Assembly (NCBI GenBank): GCA_963787205.1
Contig: CAWBCD010000010.1
Coordinates: 154,690-218,689, forward strand
Direction: 5' to 3'
From: DATFNI01 sp963787205
Lineage (GTDB): Bacteria; Bacteroidota; Rhodothermia; Balneolales; DATFMH01
DNA: 64,000 nucleotides
Shown here: in pieces, positions 29,733 through 39,626 of the stretch
Position numbering within the stretch: the first letter of the stretch is position 1
Layout of the letters: the number at the start of each line of letters is the position of its first letter
The notes under the pieces: generated by a model
What the model was told of the DNA's origin: nothing
Databases searched by the model: none
Seen by the model: the letters and a program-made list of their open reading frames with translations, nothing else
Translations under genes and position numbers: made by a program

Positions 29733-31436
29733 TCAATAACCTGGATTTTGTCCGTTACTCCAGTTATCCGCTCCACCGTTTTGTTTCTCCATTGCCGAAT
29801 TTTGAACAAGTACACCATGTGGAATCGGCATCAGGAACTGATAGGAGTACCATGTTCGGTCAGCAATCTTAACCTGCTGATACGTCTTGGTTCCATTGGA
29901 TTGTGGTGTAATCTGCATTCCATAGAGTGGTGAATTAAACCATGCAAGATCTTTCCATCTCCGAAGGTTGTACCAGCTTTTGCCTTCAAAACAGAATTCC
30001 GCAGCCCATTCGTTATGAATGATATCCCTCATCTTGGACTGGCTCACGGAACCGTATGTGTTTTCTATGCTGGGCAACCCGACTCTTGCTCTTACCTGAT
30101 CTACTGCGCTGTACACAGATGCAACCGGACCATTAGCTTCATTTTCGGCTTCCGCATATCCTAGCAGAACTCCGGCATACCGGAAGAAAATATAATTCTC
30201 CGGCGATTTTCCGTTTCGGACATTGGCCGCTTCACTTACGGTCTTATCAAGATACTTCCTGGTGTAATATCCGGTATTGCTAATATCACTCTGGGATCCA
30301 AGATCAATTTGATTATTTCCTCCCATTTGTGTCCAGACGGTATCACCCTGCCAAACAGAACCATTGTAAATGATCGAATCATAAAATCTTTGCGATCTGT
30401 TTTTATAAGGGTTTTGAGGATCATAACCTGAGCCGGAATCACTGATCATTTTGCCATTACTCATGTCGAATTTGTCCACGAGGTTTTGCGTGGGGGTCCA
30501 GTTTCCCCACCCGGTTTCAACACCGCCCTGCATCGTCACGCCCCGATAGCCTTCGGCATATCCACCTTTAGCTGTCGTATATTCTCTTTGGAATATGAGT
30601 TCAGGATTAGAGGCTTGTGTCGAAGGATCCCACAGATCATTAAAATTCGGATCAAGTGAGTATACACCCATATCCATTACTTTTTTATATGAGTCGGCAG
30701 CATTTTGCCATAATGTTTTATCATTCGATGGATTGAATAACGGGCTTGCTTCATTAAGTTCCACCCAGGCTTTCAGGGTCAGCGCGGCGCCTTTGGTGGG
30801 CCTTCCCACATCGGCAGCACCGTGTGAGGCAGGCAAACTATCCGCAATGGCCGTCAATTCATCATCAATGAACTGGAAGGTTGCTTTCTGGGTGGCTCTT
30901 GGTCTGAAAATTTTGTTCCCCTGTGTCTGGTTATCCAGAGGTATTTTTATGATCGGAACACCGCCATAATTCTCCCACAGCCAGGAATAAAACAATGCCC
31001 TAAGAAATCTGGCCTCGGGGATCCGTTGCTCCTTGTACGACTGGGGGATGTCTGCAGATTGTTCAACATTTTGAATAAAGACATTACACTGTCTTATTCT
31101 GCTATATTCCGTACCCCAGTCCCACATACCTCCCGGACCGTTAACTGTATTTTCGGGACTTATCCCGCCGGGATAAACTACCTGTCTGGCAGGCATCCAT
31201 TCGGCACCGACATAAGAATACCCTATATAATGACTTATGAGATTCCACCCCTGATTTCTGAAATCAGGCTCATTATTGTAGATCCCGTTCAAAAACAGGT
31301 CCGCATTTTGGGACGAGGTCCAAACGCTGGCACTCGATATCTGGTTTTGCGGAGTGACATTCAGAAAATTGCTGCTGCAAGAGCTGACCGCCACAACAAG
31401 CACAACTGCTTCGATTAACCTTTTAAATGTATTCAT
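29733..31436 (-). CDS. SusD/RagB family outer-membrane glycan-binding lipoprotein
   Basis: The 567-residue protein has a lipoprotein signal with the lipobox AVSSC (Cys 20) followed by SSNFLNVTPQNQISSASVW, a usual SusD opening. It has the RagB-type helical core ('ARFLRALFYSWLWENYGG', 'GRPTKGAALTLKAWVELNEA') and the C-terminal 'NEWAAEFCFEGKSWYNLRRWKD' and 'FLMPIPHGVLVQN'. It partners the intact SusC 39 bases upstream and binds oligosaccharide for import. It is only distantly similar to the other SusD in the window, so the two loci may bind different glycans. Confidence 0.93.
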   Translation of the reverse strand: MNTFKRLIEAVVLVVAVSSCSSNFLNVTPQNQISSASVWTSSQNADLFLNGIYNNEPDFRNQGWNLISHYIGYSYVGAEWMPARQVVYPGGISPENTVNGPGGMWDWGTEYSRIRQCNVFIQNVEQSADIPQSYKEQRIPEARFLRALFYSWLWENYGGVPIIKIPLDNQTQGNKIFRPRATQKATFQFIDDELTAIADSLPASHGAADVGRPTKGAALTLKAWVELNEASPLFNPSNDKTLWQNAADSYKKVMDMGVYSLDPNFNDLWDPSTQASNPELIFQREYTTAKGGYAEGYRGVTMQGGVETGWGNWTPTQNLVDKFDMSNGKMISDSGSGYDPQNPYKNRSQRFYDSIIYNGSVWQGDTVWTQMGGNNQIDLGSQSDISNTGYYTRKYLDKTVSEAANVRNGKSPENYIFFRYAGVLLGYAEAENEANGPVASVYSAVDQVRARVGLPSIENTYGSVSQSKMRDIIHNEWAAEFCFEGKSWYNLRRWKDLAWFNSPLYGMQITPQSNGTKTYQQVKIADRTWYSYQFLMPIPHGVLVQNSAMEKQNGGADNWSNGQNPGY

Positions 31437-31475
31437 GATTTATAAATCCTTAGGTTAAGCTTAAAAAAGTCAAAG

Positions 31476-34400
31476 TTAAAAGTGGATATTCGCACCAACG
31501 GAAATTACCCGTTGCTGGAAGTAGTATTGCCCTGAGCTGGAACTCGCTTCCGGATCCAGGTTATACGGTATACCGGGAGACCAGGTAAACAAATTCTGAG
31601 CGGCTACATAAATCTGCATCGATTGGATGGTAAGTTTATGCGCCAGACTGCTGGGCATCGTAAAGCTTAACTCAGCGCTCTTCAATCGTAAATAGTCTGC
31701 ATTTTTAACCCAGAAAGAAGAGCCTTGGCTATTATTCGCTGTTATGGCCGGAGATACCCTTGGGAAAAGGGCATTAGGATTGGGATTTGATGGAGTCCAG
31801 TGATTATTGTACTGCAATAAGGTGACATTCCCATTTGCATTAAACGGAGACTGTATCCATCCGCCCATATAGAAAGAAGTTTGTGCCGCTCCCTGGAATA
31901 ACAAGTCCAAACCGAACTGCTTGTATTGGAATTGTGTATCCAAACCATAATTTATTCCAGGGGTACGTGGGTTACCTATCACAGTCCGGTCATCAGGAGT
32001 GATTTTTCCATCGGGTTTACCGTTCGGTCCACTCAGATCTGCATACATGATATCACCGGGACGAACGGTACCCCATGCCGGTGTAGGAATACCACTTTTA
32101 AGCGATCCATCGGGATTAAAATCCGATTTCGTATATAATCCAATCGCTTTATACCCAAACATGGTGCCTAACTGCCGGCCTGTCCGGCGTCGGTTGGGAT
32201 TATTATATGTGTCATTGGCCTCAAAAATGTTTATCAATTTGTTATGGGCCCAGGTGAAATTTCCATCCAAATTCATCACAAGACCATTCTCAAATGCCTT
32301 ATTGTATGCAACGCTTAGCTCTAGACCGTGATTACTCATCACCCCGGCATTCACCTGATTCAAGCCGATACCATACGAAGACGGGACCGTAACAGTGGGA
32401 TTTACGAGCATGTTGGATCTCTTCTGATAGAAATAATCCACTGAAGCCGTAAGTTTGTCACTCCACAGCGACAGGTCGAAGCCGACATCTTCCATCAGGG
32501 CTTTCTCCCAGGTGATATATGGGTTAGCCGGGTTTTGTTCGTACAGGGCTTGCGTTGGTGCTCCGTTAAAGTTAGCACCCTGTCCTATACCATAAGTACT
32601 TAAATACTGGAAAGCACTCCCTGCCAAATTTCCTGAATATCCCCAGGAACCACGCAGCTTAAACGTTGTCAGCCATGGGAATCTGTCTACGATAAATTTT
32701 TCATTGGCAACATTCCATCCTGCAGAAATAGCAGGGAAAAAGCCAAAACGATGACCCGGCGCGAAGTAATAACTTCCGTCATATCGTCCGGATACCGTGA
32801 GCAGATAGGTATTTGCGTAATTATAATTCCCCTGGAAAACGACACCCATACGTCGTGTTTGAGATGATAAGCCGTTGTTATTCAAATCAGCAGGTATGGA
32901 ACTTCCGTCGTTCAACTCCGGTATATTCAAGTTATAGTTCTGCCGAAAAGCACCAAAATTTTGATCCAGACTTTTATCGGCCTCGTAGACAGCCGTGAGA
33001 TTTACATTATGTTTCCCAAACGAATGTACATAGTCTACATATCCCTGAAACACATAATTGTTGGTACGATCGTAATATTGGCTCAACTGTGGCTTTGAAT
33101 ACAACAGGAAGCCTTCGTTGTAGGTTTTCGTTGTGGGATCGTATTTATAAGTAGGAACCGGCGTATTCCATGTTTTTTGAAAGGAATCATAAGGATCATA
33201 ACTAATTCTTGCTTTTACATCCAAGCCCGGTACGAAAGGTAAATCCTGTTTTATGTATACTGAGCTATAAACCTGCCGGTTTTTATTCGTCTGAAATCCG
33301 CTGTGATATGCATATCCAATAAGACTGCGCCCATCCCATGAGCCCCAGTCACCATTGGCATAAAAAACAGGGGAAACCGCAGGCGTCCGGTATGCCTGAT
33401 ACATGATCGTACCGGCTGAAGTAGCAGGATAATGCTGCTGCTCATCCCAGCCATTGAAGAATAAGCTCGCATGAGTCGTTTTCGTAACATCGGCATCTAT
33501 TCTCAAACTGGCATTATACCTGTGAATATTATCCGTGGTCCACATGCCTCCCTGGTAGGTCCACCCCAAAGAAGCGTAATAAACTACCTTCCTCGAGTCA
33601 CTATACTTCGTACCACCGGAAAGAATCAAACTATTCCGTGTCATAGGAGCATTTTTGTGAATAATCGTATGCAGTGCATCGCTGTTTGGGTATTGCGGAT
33701 CAACCGTGCCGTTTACAGCAGTCTTGAATCCCTGCAGCTCTGCCTGAGAATAAGAAGGCTGGCCGCCAACATTAGCCTGAGCCTCATTTTTCAACAGCGC
33801 GAATTGATAGGCATTAACCATTTTGGGAACAAAGGTCGGGTTTTGAATCCCGAAATACCCGTCATACGTCAGGGTAGGTTTCCCTATTAACCCAGACTTG
33901 GTAGTAACAAGAATTACCCCGTTGGCTCCAGCCATACCATAAGGAGCAACCGCAGCAGCACCTTTCAGTACGGTAATAGACTTGATATTCTCAGGATTTA
34001 TCTCGGAAAAACCACGCGGTACCCCGTCGACAATCACCAGCGGATTACTGTTTCCAATGGTCGAAATCCCTCTGATATGGATATCAGAGCTGTTATAACC
34101 GGGTTCCCCACTGTTTTGCACAGCAATAACCCCTGCAACTCTACCAACAAGATTATTGGTTTCGTTTGCGACAGGTTTGTTAGCAATCTGTGCCGTTTTC
34201 ACCTGTGAAATAGCCGCCGTTACATTTTCCTTCTTCTCTGAACTATATCCAAGGACAACCATTTCTTGTCCTTTAATGGCCTGGGACTCCAACTTAACAT
34301 TAATGGTACTACGGCCATTAATCGGTACCACTTTGGTTTGATAACCTATATATGAAAAAACCAATGTGTCCGTTGGGCTGGATACCGAAAGCGTATATTT

Positions 34401-34628
34401 CCCGTTTAGATCCGTCGCCACTCCCTGGGTGGTCCCTTTTACCACCACGTTCACTCCCGGCATGGTGCTTCCGGTTGTAGCGTCTTTCACTACCCCTTTA
34501 ACATGGGGGCCATCCTGGGCCATAAGTGGATGCGCTTCCAATGCGATACAAAAAAACGCTACCAATAGCGGCAGTATTACACCAGAGTATCCGCAAAATG
34601 AATCCATTCGACCATAACGGTTTTTCAT
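31476..34628 (-). CDS. SusC/RagA family TonB-dependent outer-membrane transporter
   Basis: The 1050-residue protein is intact. It has a signal peptide ending LMAQ, a carboxypeptidase-regulatory-like domain (about 43-120, 'VKGVVKDATTGSTMPGVNVVVKG'), a TonB-box-like EMVVLGYSSEKKE, a plug ('NPLVIVDGVPRGFSEINPENIKSI', quoted in part) and a 22-strand-type barrel ending in aromatic-rich RVISVGANIHF. The first ~120 residues and the leader (CTGAGGACTGACTATG) are very like those of the broken susC, so the two are paralogues. It should import oligosaccharides released at the surface. A GAGG ribosome binding site supports the start. Confidence 0.94.
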   Translation of the reverse strand: MKNRYGRMDSFCGYSGVILPLLVAFFCIALEAHPLMAQDGPHVKGVVKDATTGSTMPGVNVVVKGTTQGVATDLNGKYTLSVSSPTDTLVFSYIGYQTKVVPINGRSTINVKLESQAIKGQEMVVLGYSSEKKENVTAAISQVKTAQIANKPVANETNNLVGRVAGVIAVQNSGEPGYNSSDIHIRGISTIGNSNPLVIVDGVPRGFSEINPENIKSITVLKGAAAVAPYGMAGANGVILVTTKSGLIGKPTLTYDGYFGIQNPTFVPKMVNAYQFALLKNEAQANVGGQPSYSQAELQGFKTAVNGTVDPQYPNSDALHTIIHKNAPMTRNSLILSGGTKYSDSRKVVYYASLGWTYQGGMWTTDNIHRYNASLRIDADVTKTTHASLFFNGWDEQQHYPATSAGTIMYQAYRTPAVSPVFYANGDWGSWDGRSLIGYAYHSGFQTNKNRQVYSSVYIKQDLPFVPGLDVKARISYDPYDSFQKTWNTPVPTYKYDPTTKTYNEGFLLYSKPQLSQYYDRTNNYVFQGYVDYVHSFGKHNVNLTAVYEADKSLDQNFGAFRQNYNLNIPELNDGSSIPADLNNNGLSSQTRRMGVVFQGNYNYANTYLLTVSGRYDGSYYFAPGHRFGFFPAISAGWNVANEKFIVDRFPWLTTFKLRGSWGYSGNLAGSAFQYLSTYGIGQGANFNGAPTQALYEQNPANPYITWEKALMEDVGFDLSLWSDKLTASVDYFYQKRSNMLVNPTVTVPSSYGIGLNQVNAGVMSNHGLELSVAYNKAFENGLVMNLDGNFTWAHNKLINIFEANDTYNNPNRRRTGRQLGTMFGYKAIGLYTKSDFNPDGSLKSGIPTPAWGTVRPGDIMYADLSGPNGKPDGKITPDDRTVIGNPRTPGINYGLDTQFQYKQFGLDLLFQGAAQTSFYMGGWIQSPFNANGNVTLLQYNNHWTPSNPNPNALFPRVSPAITANNSQGSSFWVKNADYLRLKSAELSFTMPSSLAHKLTIQSMQIYVAAQNLFTWSPGIPYNLDPEASSSSGQYYFQQRVISVGANIHF

Positions 34629-35334
34629 AGTCAGTCCTCAGCAATTTAAGATTTATATAAGTGGGGAGTACTCATTCAGTACTCATACCTAGTCGATCTC
34701 CAGACATTGGACGCACACCAATCCAGTGATCATTTATATGCTTGTTTTTTCCTAAAATCAAGCATTGCTTATCCCGCGAAACTACGATAACGATAACAGG
34801 AAGAGCCACACAACATTTTGTTATCGATAACATAACCATGTTACGAATCGACTTTTTAAATGTCAATAATACACATAAAATGCATGCAAGATTTTTCATA
34901 ATAATGGATTACACGCATAAATTGATATAAATCATATAATTTTATATTATTTTTATAAAAAAATAACTATATAATCCCCTATCTCTTAAAAAAGAATACT
35001 CAATATTTATTCATTATCATTTGATTAATAGCTCTTTGTAACAGCGTCAAGATCCTTATGTCGGTGCTCGTAAATAGAATGGTCAGGTTCGTATTGACGA
35101 TCTGATTGCCAAACTTATCAAAAACCCCGGCCTGCCTCTTCATAGAAGAAGATGGCATGTAAAGAATAATTTAACTTCCCCTTTTTACCCAAAAAGAAGC
35201 ATCCGATACGGAGTTGCCATCCCCTGCACAGCGGATAGAATCATACAATTTCAACCGTTATGATAAAATGAAGTTATCTGGTTTTTAGTGACCAGAAATC
35301 TCTATAGTTAATTCCTGTGATCCCTATAAAATCA
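34629..35334. other. Regulatory and apparently non-coding region upstream of the intact susC
   Basis: These 706 bases contain the susC leader and operator-like motifs (34785-34831), then very AT-rich DNA. A 52-codon minus-strand frame at 35000-35158 (MPSSSMKRQAGVFDKFGNQI...) has a poor ribosome binding site and no family that I recognise. It may be a gene remnant or chance. I see no RNA gene. Confidence 0.5.
34785..34831 (-). promoter_or_regulatory. Putative LacI-type operators upstream of the intact susC
   Basis: CGATAACGATAAC at 34785-34797 and the perfect palindrome GTTATCGATAAC at 34820-34831 occur about 157-203 bases before the susC ATG. The flanks (CCCGCGAAA before the first, CACACAAC and TTTTG before the second, TGTTAC after it) match the block upstream of the other susC. 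Shared regulation, probably by the LacI protein at 37069-38103, is inferred. Confidence 0.5.
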
Positions 35335-36810
35335 TCATGACGATTTTGGCGGTGTTCGTTTGCGATCGCCCTTTTCCTGGGTTGGAAAAGACTGACTGGC
35401 CCCGGGTAGTTTTGGCTTGGGTAAATATTCCGCCTCATATCTGGCCAGCGTGAGAGGCCCGCTGGTATCGGGTAATACCGGTCCTCTGGCTGCGGTATCG
35501 TCAAATCGAAACGCCGAGGTCAGATCCCCAAAAGTATCCCGGCGCCATTGACTGATATTGGGTTCGCGAACTCCTGTAAATTTTTCCAGAAATTGCAATG
35601 TCGAGGTATGGTCGAAGGTCTCGCTGCAGACCCAGCCGCCGGAAGTCCATGGGGAGACAATGATGCATGGCACACGGAAGCCTCCTCCAATGGGAAGGCC
35701 GTTTATAAATTCATGAGGAGTTCCAGGCTTGGGCACCGGCGGGGCGACATGATCAAAAATCCCATCGTTTTCATCATAATTAAGTATAAATACAGTCTTG
35801 GCCCAAACCTCCGGATTTGCTGCTATGGCATCAATCTTACTGGCCACGAATGCCGCGCCATCTGCCGGCATATAATCCGGGTGTTCCGACTGATAACTGG
35901 TAGGAATGATCCATGAGACAGCGGGAAGCTTATCGTTCATGGCATCATATTCAAATTGCCCTAATGGCCCGTGCACCATTCCTTTCTTGTATAAAGGAGA
36001 ATCTTTGTCTGCTTCTTTAAACACTTTGAATGTTTCCAGGAGATTGCAACCGTAATTATCTTTTTCCTGGTAAACCTTCCAGCTGATCCCTGCTTTTTCC
36101 AACCGTTCGGCATACGTTGTCCATCTGTAGCCTTCCTTAGGCGCAATATTGTTTATGATAGGACCGCCATACTTCCCATCGGGATCAACAGTGCCTGTCA
36201 TCCAATACATCCGGTTCGGCCAGGTAGGTCCTAATATCGAGCAATGATAGGCATCGCAAATAGTAAAGGCTTCGGCCAATGCAAATTGAAAAGGGATATC
36301 CTCACGTGTGTAATGCCCCATCACATAGGGTCCATTATCACCGTCAACCTTACGGTGAGCCGGAACCCAGTTATCCATCTTCCCGTGATTCCAAGCCGCA
36401 TGTTGTACAGACCAGGCATGGCTTGTGGAGGGTATTTTCTGTGCACTCGTCGTGCGCGTATCCAGGTGAAACGGGAGCAGGTATCCATCCGGATTTTTCG
36501 GATCCGGCTGATAGAATACAGAACGCCCATTTTCAAGCTTCATGGCATGGGGATCATCAAATCCACGCACACCGGATAATGTACCAAAATAGTGATCAAA
36601 CGACCGATTCTCCTGCATGAGTAACACCACATGCTCAATATCCCGGAAAGAGCCGCGCCGTTTTGGAGGATTAGCCAGTACCTTTCTTACATTTGAGGGT
36701 ATCAGGGTAGAAGCAAATGCAGATGCCGTTAGTCCGCCCAGTGACTTCAACATGCTTTTGCGGCTTATTTTGGGACCTTCCAGATTGAAACCGCCGTTTC
36801 CTTTTTTCAT
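35335..36810 (-). CDS. Phospholipase C / acid phosphatase family phosphoesterase
   Basis: This 491-residue protein belongs to the bacterial phosphoesterase family that includes non-haemolytic phospholipase C and AcpA-type phosphatases. The metal-binding opening motif is clear: IEHVVLLMQENRSFDHYFGTL at about 58-78. It also has 'CDAYHCSILGPTWPNRMYWMTG' (in part), 'FILNYDENDGIFDHVAPP' and 'VPCIIVSPWT'. A twin-arginine-like signal (SRKSMLKSLGGLTASAFA) suggests folded export. It probably releases phosphate from phospholipid head groups or other phosphomonoesters and diesters. A GAGGT ribosome binding site precedes the ATG. Nothing ties it to the sugar loci except position. Confidence 0.88.
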   Translation of the reverse strand: MKKGNGGFNLEGPKISRKSMLKSLGGLTASAFASTLIPSNVRKVLANPPKRRGSFRDIEHVVLLMQENRSFDHYFGTLSGVRGFDDPHAMKLENGRSVFYQPDPKNPDGYLLPFHLDTRTTSAQKIPSTSHAWSVQHAAWNHGKMDNWVPAHRKVDGDNGPYVMGHYTREDIPFQFALAEAFTICDAYHCSILGPTWPNRMYWMTGTVDPDGKYGGPIINNIAPKEGYRWTTYAERLEKAGISWKVYQEKDNYGCNLLETFKVFKEADKDSPLYKKGMVHGPLGQFEYDAMNDKLPAVSWIIPTSYQSEHPDYMPADGAAFVASKIDAIAANPEVWAKTVFILNYDENDGIFDHVAPPVPKPGTPHEFINGLPIGGGFRVPCIIVSPWTSGGWVCSETFDHTSTLQFLEKFTGVREPNISQWRRDTFGDLTSAFRFDDTAARGPVLPDTSGPLTLARYEAEYLPKPKLPGASQSFPTQEKGDRKRTPPKSS

Positions 36811-37068
36811 GGGATCTACCTCGATAGTATCTTTATGAATCGGTTAACTGACGACCCGTACACTTGCTTAAGTATTGTGTTATTATGCGGGCCTCACGCA
36901 AGAATCGATAGAAGATAGCAGAAGAAACCTTCTCCGCAAAAGGCATGAATAATGAGAATCAAAGCGGTATGGTCTGTTAATTCATTAATATTAATGACAA
37001 ATGTACCACGCTCATGATGCTGTAAAAAAATTGTAAAAAGAAATGCTCTGCCTGATGAATAAAGATGA

Positions 37069-38103
37069 TCAATCGGCACTCAGATTATTGCAACCGCACG
37101 ACTGCCTGATAATAAGCTGACTTTCTATCACAATCTCCTCAACCGTATCATCCTCTTTATCGATTATCTTAATCAATTTTTCTGCCGCTTTTTTCCCCAT
37201 TTCATAGGCGGGCTGCCGAATGGTAGTCAGGGGTACAGGCATGAGCTTGGCCCTGATATCATCCGTAAATCCTACGATAGCGATATCTTCTGGTATTCTG
37301 AGTCCATTGTCTAATATAGCCTGCATGGCGCCGAAAGCAGCGGGATCATTGACCACAACCACCGCTTCCGGCCGGTCGTCACCCGATCTCTCAAGCAGAC
37401 GCATCATGGCATCATAACCCCCTTTTTCCTGGAATCCAGATTCCTGAATCCAATCTTCCCGGACTTCCAGGTTGTGTTCTTTCAGTGCTTTCAGAAAGCC
37501 ATCCAGACGTTTTTTACCGATGGAAACCTTTGGGGGACCACTCAGATGTGCAATCTTTTTGTAGCCGTGCTGGATCAGATGCTCTGTTATCTCGCGCGAG
37601 CTTTCCAGATCGTTCATACTCACACAACTAGCCCCGATGTCATAGACGCATCGGTCGAAAAAGACCATGGGCAAGCCGGCGTCAATCAATTCCTTGTATG
37701 GAGTTACATCATTACTTGATTGAGCGGTAGAAATGAGGATTCCGTCAACACGCTTTGCCTCCAGGGCGGTCAATGCCCTGCGTTCTCTGTCTTGATCTTC
37801 AGCCGAATGAGTAAAAATCAGCTGATAATCTTTGGCATAGGTTACATCTTCAATTCCCCGGATAACTTCCGGGAAAAAGGAATGCGCGATTTCCGGGATG
37901 ACCACACCAATTGAAAAAGTCTTATTCAGAACCAGGCTCTTGGCGATTTGGTTGGGCCTGTATCCCATTTCCCGGGCCATATCCCAAACCTTTTTTTTGG
38001 TTTCCTCTGTGACATTGGAACGGTTGTTCAAAGCCCTGGAGACAGTCATTGTTGACAGGTTCAGAGCCTTTGCTATTTCCTTGATTGTAACTCTAGATGC
38101 CAA
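37069..38103 (-). CDS. LacI-family transcriptional regulator
   Basis: The 344-residue protein has the N-terminal LacI helix-turn-helix and hinge ('VTIKEIAKALNLSTMTVSRALN', 'GYRPNQIAKSL', about residues 5-60). A periplasmic-binding-protein-like effector domain follows ('IGVVIPEIAHSFFPEVIRGIE', 'VDGILISTAQ', 'VMFFDRCVYDIG', 'DIAIVGFTDD'). It binds a sugar and controls nearby catabolic genes. GTTATCGWTAAC-type palindromes upstream of the two susC genes and GTTAACGTTAAA upstream of itself are candidate operators. The 258 bases after it (36811-37068) hold nothing that I recognise. Confidence 0.93.
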   Translation of the reverse strand: MASRVTIKEIAKALNLSTMTVSRALNNRSNVTEETKKKVWDMAREMGYRPNQIAKSLVLNKTFSIGVVIPEIAHSFFPEVIRGIEDVTYAKDYQLIFTHSAEDQDRERRALTALEAKRVDGILISTAQSSNDVTPYKELIDAGLPMVFFDRCVYDIGASCVSMNDLESSREITEHLIQHGYKKIAHLSGPPKVSIGKKRLDGFLKALKEHNLEVREDWIQESGFQEKGGYDAMMRLLERSGDDRPEAVVVVNDPAAFGAMQAILDNGLRIPEDIAIVGFTDDIRAKLMPVPLTTIRQPAYEMGKKAAEKLIKIIDKEDDTVEEIVIESQLIIRQSCGCNNLSAD

Positions 38104-38562
38104 TTTTTGATTATTTGATGGGTTAAGTTTATGTCTTAATTAAAATACCTGCCACCTTATGTATTCAGGCATAGATCTGTAAAAATTTTCAAAGGATCGT
38201 TTAAATACGCCACCGCGTTCGGCCTAAAAAGCGAAGTTAACGTTAAATTTAAAATAAATAGATTCTTCAAAAAATCCTTTAGACCGTCATTCATACAAAT
38301 TTATAGGCGCCACCCCAAGGCTCCATTTCAGTTTACACACGGGTATAAAATTATTCAGATTTATTTAAAGCACAACTCATTGGCTTATTATTTCATTCGC
38401 CACCGGTGCTATTGCAATTTTTTAGAAACTCCAAAAAGGGAAAAACTCTGAGTCTCTTTGAGATTATAAATTTCTTATTCCCGCAATTATATATTTATTT
38501 TTATATAAGATATACTAGTAATTAAAAGATAACTTTTGCATTCCAGGGCGGAGGATGGGGTC
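38104..38562. other. Non-coding divergent region between lacI and the TolB-like gene
   Basis: About 460 bases hold no gene that I can support. The only clear site is GTTAACGTTAAA (38236-38247). The DNA becomes strongly AT-rich towards the TolB-like gene, where its promoter should lie. Confidence 0.5.
38236..38247 (-). promoter_or_regulatory. Putative autoregulatory LacI operator GTTAACGTTAAA
   Basis: This 11-of-12 palindrome centred on CG lies 133 bases before the lacI start. It resembles the palindromes upstream of both susC genes (GTTATCGTTAAC, GTTATCGATAAC), as expected if LacI controls its own gene. Binding is inferred only. Confidence 0.4.
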
Positions 38563-39606
38563 ATGAAATGGCTTCGCTCATTATTGTCATTGCTCGTCTT
38601 TTGCATTATCACTTTTTGCGGTTTTATCGGGATTCGGGCACAAACATTTCATCAAATGATCCAGGATATTCAACCGCGCTGGTCGCCGGACGGCTCACTT
38701 ATTGCCTTCAGCTCCAACCGTGATGGTGACTTTGAAATCTATGTGTGGGACCGTTATTTACAGGAACTGCATCGTGTGAGCAATCATCCCGCCGGTGACT
38801 ATTATCCTGAATGGGCACCCAATGAGGACGCCATTGCTTTCTACTCGGAACGGCCGGGTGACGATGACTTCCCGCAAAGGCTCTATGTGATGTCAGATGG
38901 GACATTAACCGCACAATTTCCAAAAAATTCGAGTAAAAACGGTGACTTGCCATCCTGGTCCTCCAGAAACCATCAGATCATTTTTCACAGGGTCGATTAT
39001 ACCGGCTACTATCAGCTTTACATCATGAAGCCCAATGCAATAAAGAAGCGACCACTTACCGCAACCCCGTGGGACCACCTCTTCCCGCGCTGGTCGCCCG
39101 ATGCCTCGAAGATTATGTATATATCGAATAAGACCGGTTCATACGATATTTACCTTATGGACCGCAAGGGAAAACATTCGGTCCAACTTACCCATGACAA
39201 GTCATTTGAATTGGATGCCGTCTGGTCGCCGGATGGTAAAGAAATCGCCTATACCTCCAACAAGGATGATAATTTTGATATCTATGTGATGAACGCAGAC
39301 GGCTCAGGCAAGCATCGTCTGACCGCTAATCCGGAATATGATCTTTGCCCCGACTGGTCGCCCGATGGCTCTCGGCTGCTTTTCGTGTCGAACCGGGCCG
39401 GCAACTTTGATATTTATTCTATGAATGCGGACGGCTCAGACGTCAAACGGCTGACCACAGATCCGGGGGAGGACTCCTACGCATCGTGGTCGCCTGATGG
39501 CCGTGAAATTTTGTTCGTATCGGATAGAAACGGTTCGCCTCGAATCTACATCATGAAATCCGATGGGACCAGGCAACATGAGCTTGAGATGGAAGAGGGC
39601 AACTAA
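38563..39606 (+). CDS. Secreted TolB-like WD40/PD40 beta-propeller protein
   Basis: I chose the ATG at 38563 because a strong ribosome binding site (GGAGG at 38550-38554) precedes it; an in-frame TTG 27 bases earlier lacks one. The 347-residue product has a signal peptide (MKWLRSLLSLLVFCIITFCGFIGIRAQ, shortened in meaning to residues 1-27). Seven PD40 blades follow with the pattern WSPDGxxIxFxSNRxGxFDIYxM, for example 'PRWSPDGSLIAFSSNRDGDF' and 'PDWSPDGSRLLFVSNRAGNF'. It is probably a periplasmic or surface protein-binding propeller. It is too short for full TolB and lacks the TolB N-terminal domain. Confidence 0.88.
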   Translation: MKWLRSLLSLLVFCIITFCGFIGIRAQTFHQMIQDIQPRWSPDGSLIAFSSNRDGDFEIYVWDRYLQELHRVSNHPAGDYYPEWAPNEDAIAFYSERPGDDDFPQRLYVMSDGTLTAQFPKNSSKNGDLPSWSSRNHQIIFHRVDYTGYYQLYIMKPNAIKKRPLTATPWDHLFPRWSPDASKIMYISNKTGSYDIYLMDRKGKHSVQLTHDKSFELDAVWSPDGKEIAYTSNKDDNFDIYVMNADGSGKHRLTANPEYDLCPDWSPDGSRLLFVSNRAGNFDIYSMNADGSDVKRLTTDPGEDSYASWSPDGREILFVSDRNGSPRIYIMKSDGTRQHELEMEEGN

Positions 39607-39626
39607 CCGATGAGACGGATACAAGA

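Noticed and set aside
35000..35158. 52-codon minus-strand frame between susC and the phosphoesterase
   Set aside because: Reads as a possible protein (GVFDKFGNQIVNTNL) but has a weak ribosome binding site and no family that I recognise, so I leave it uncalled.
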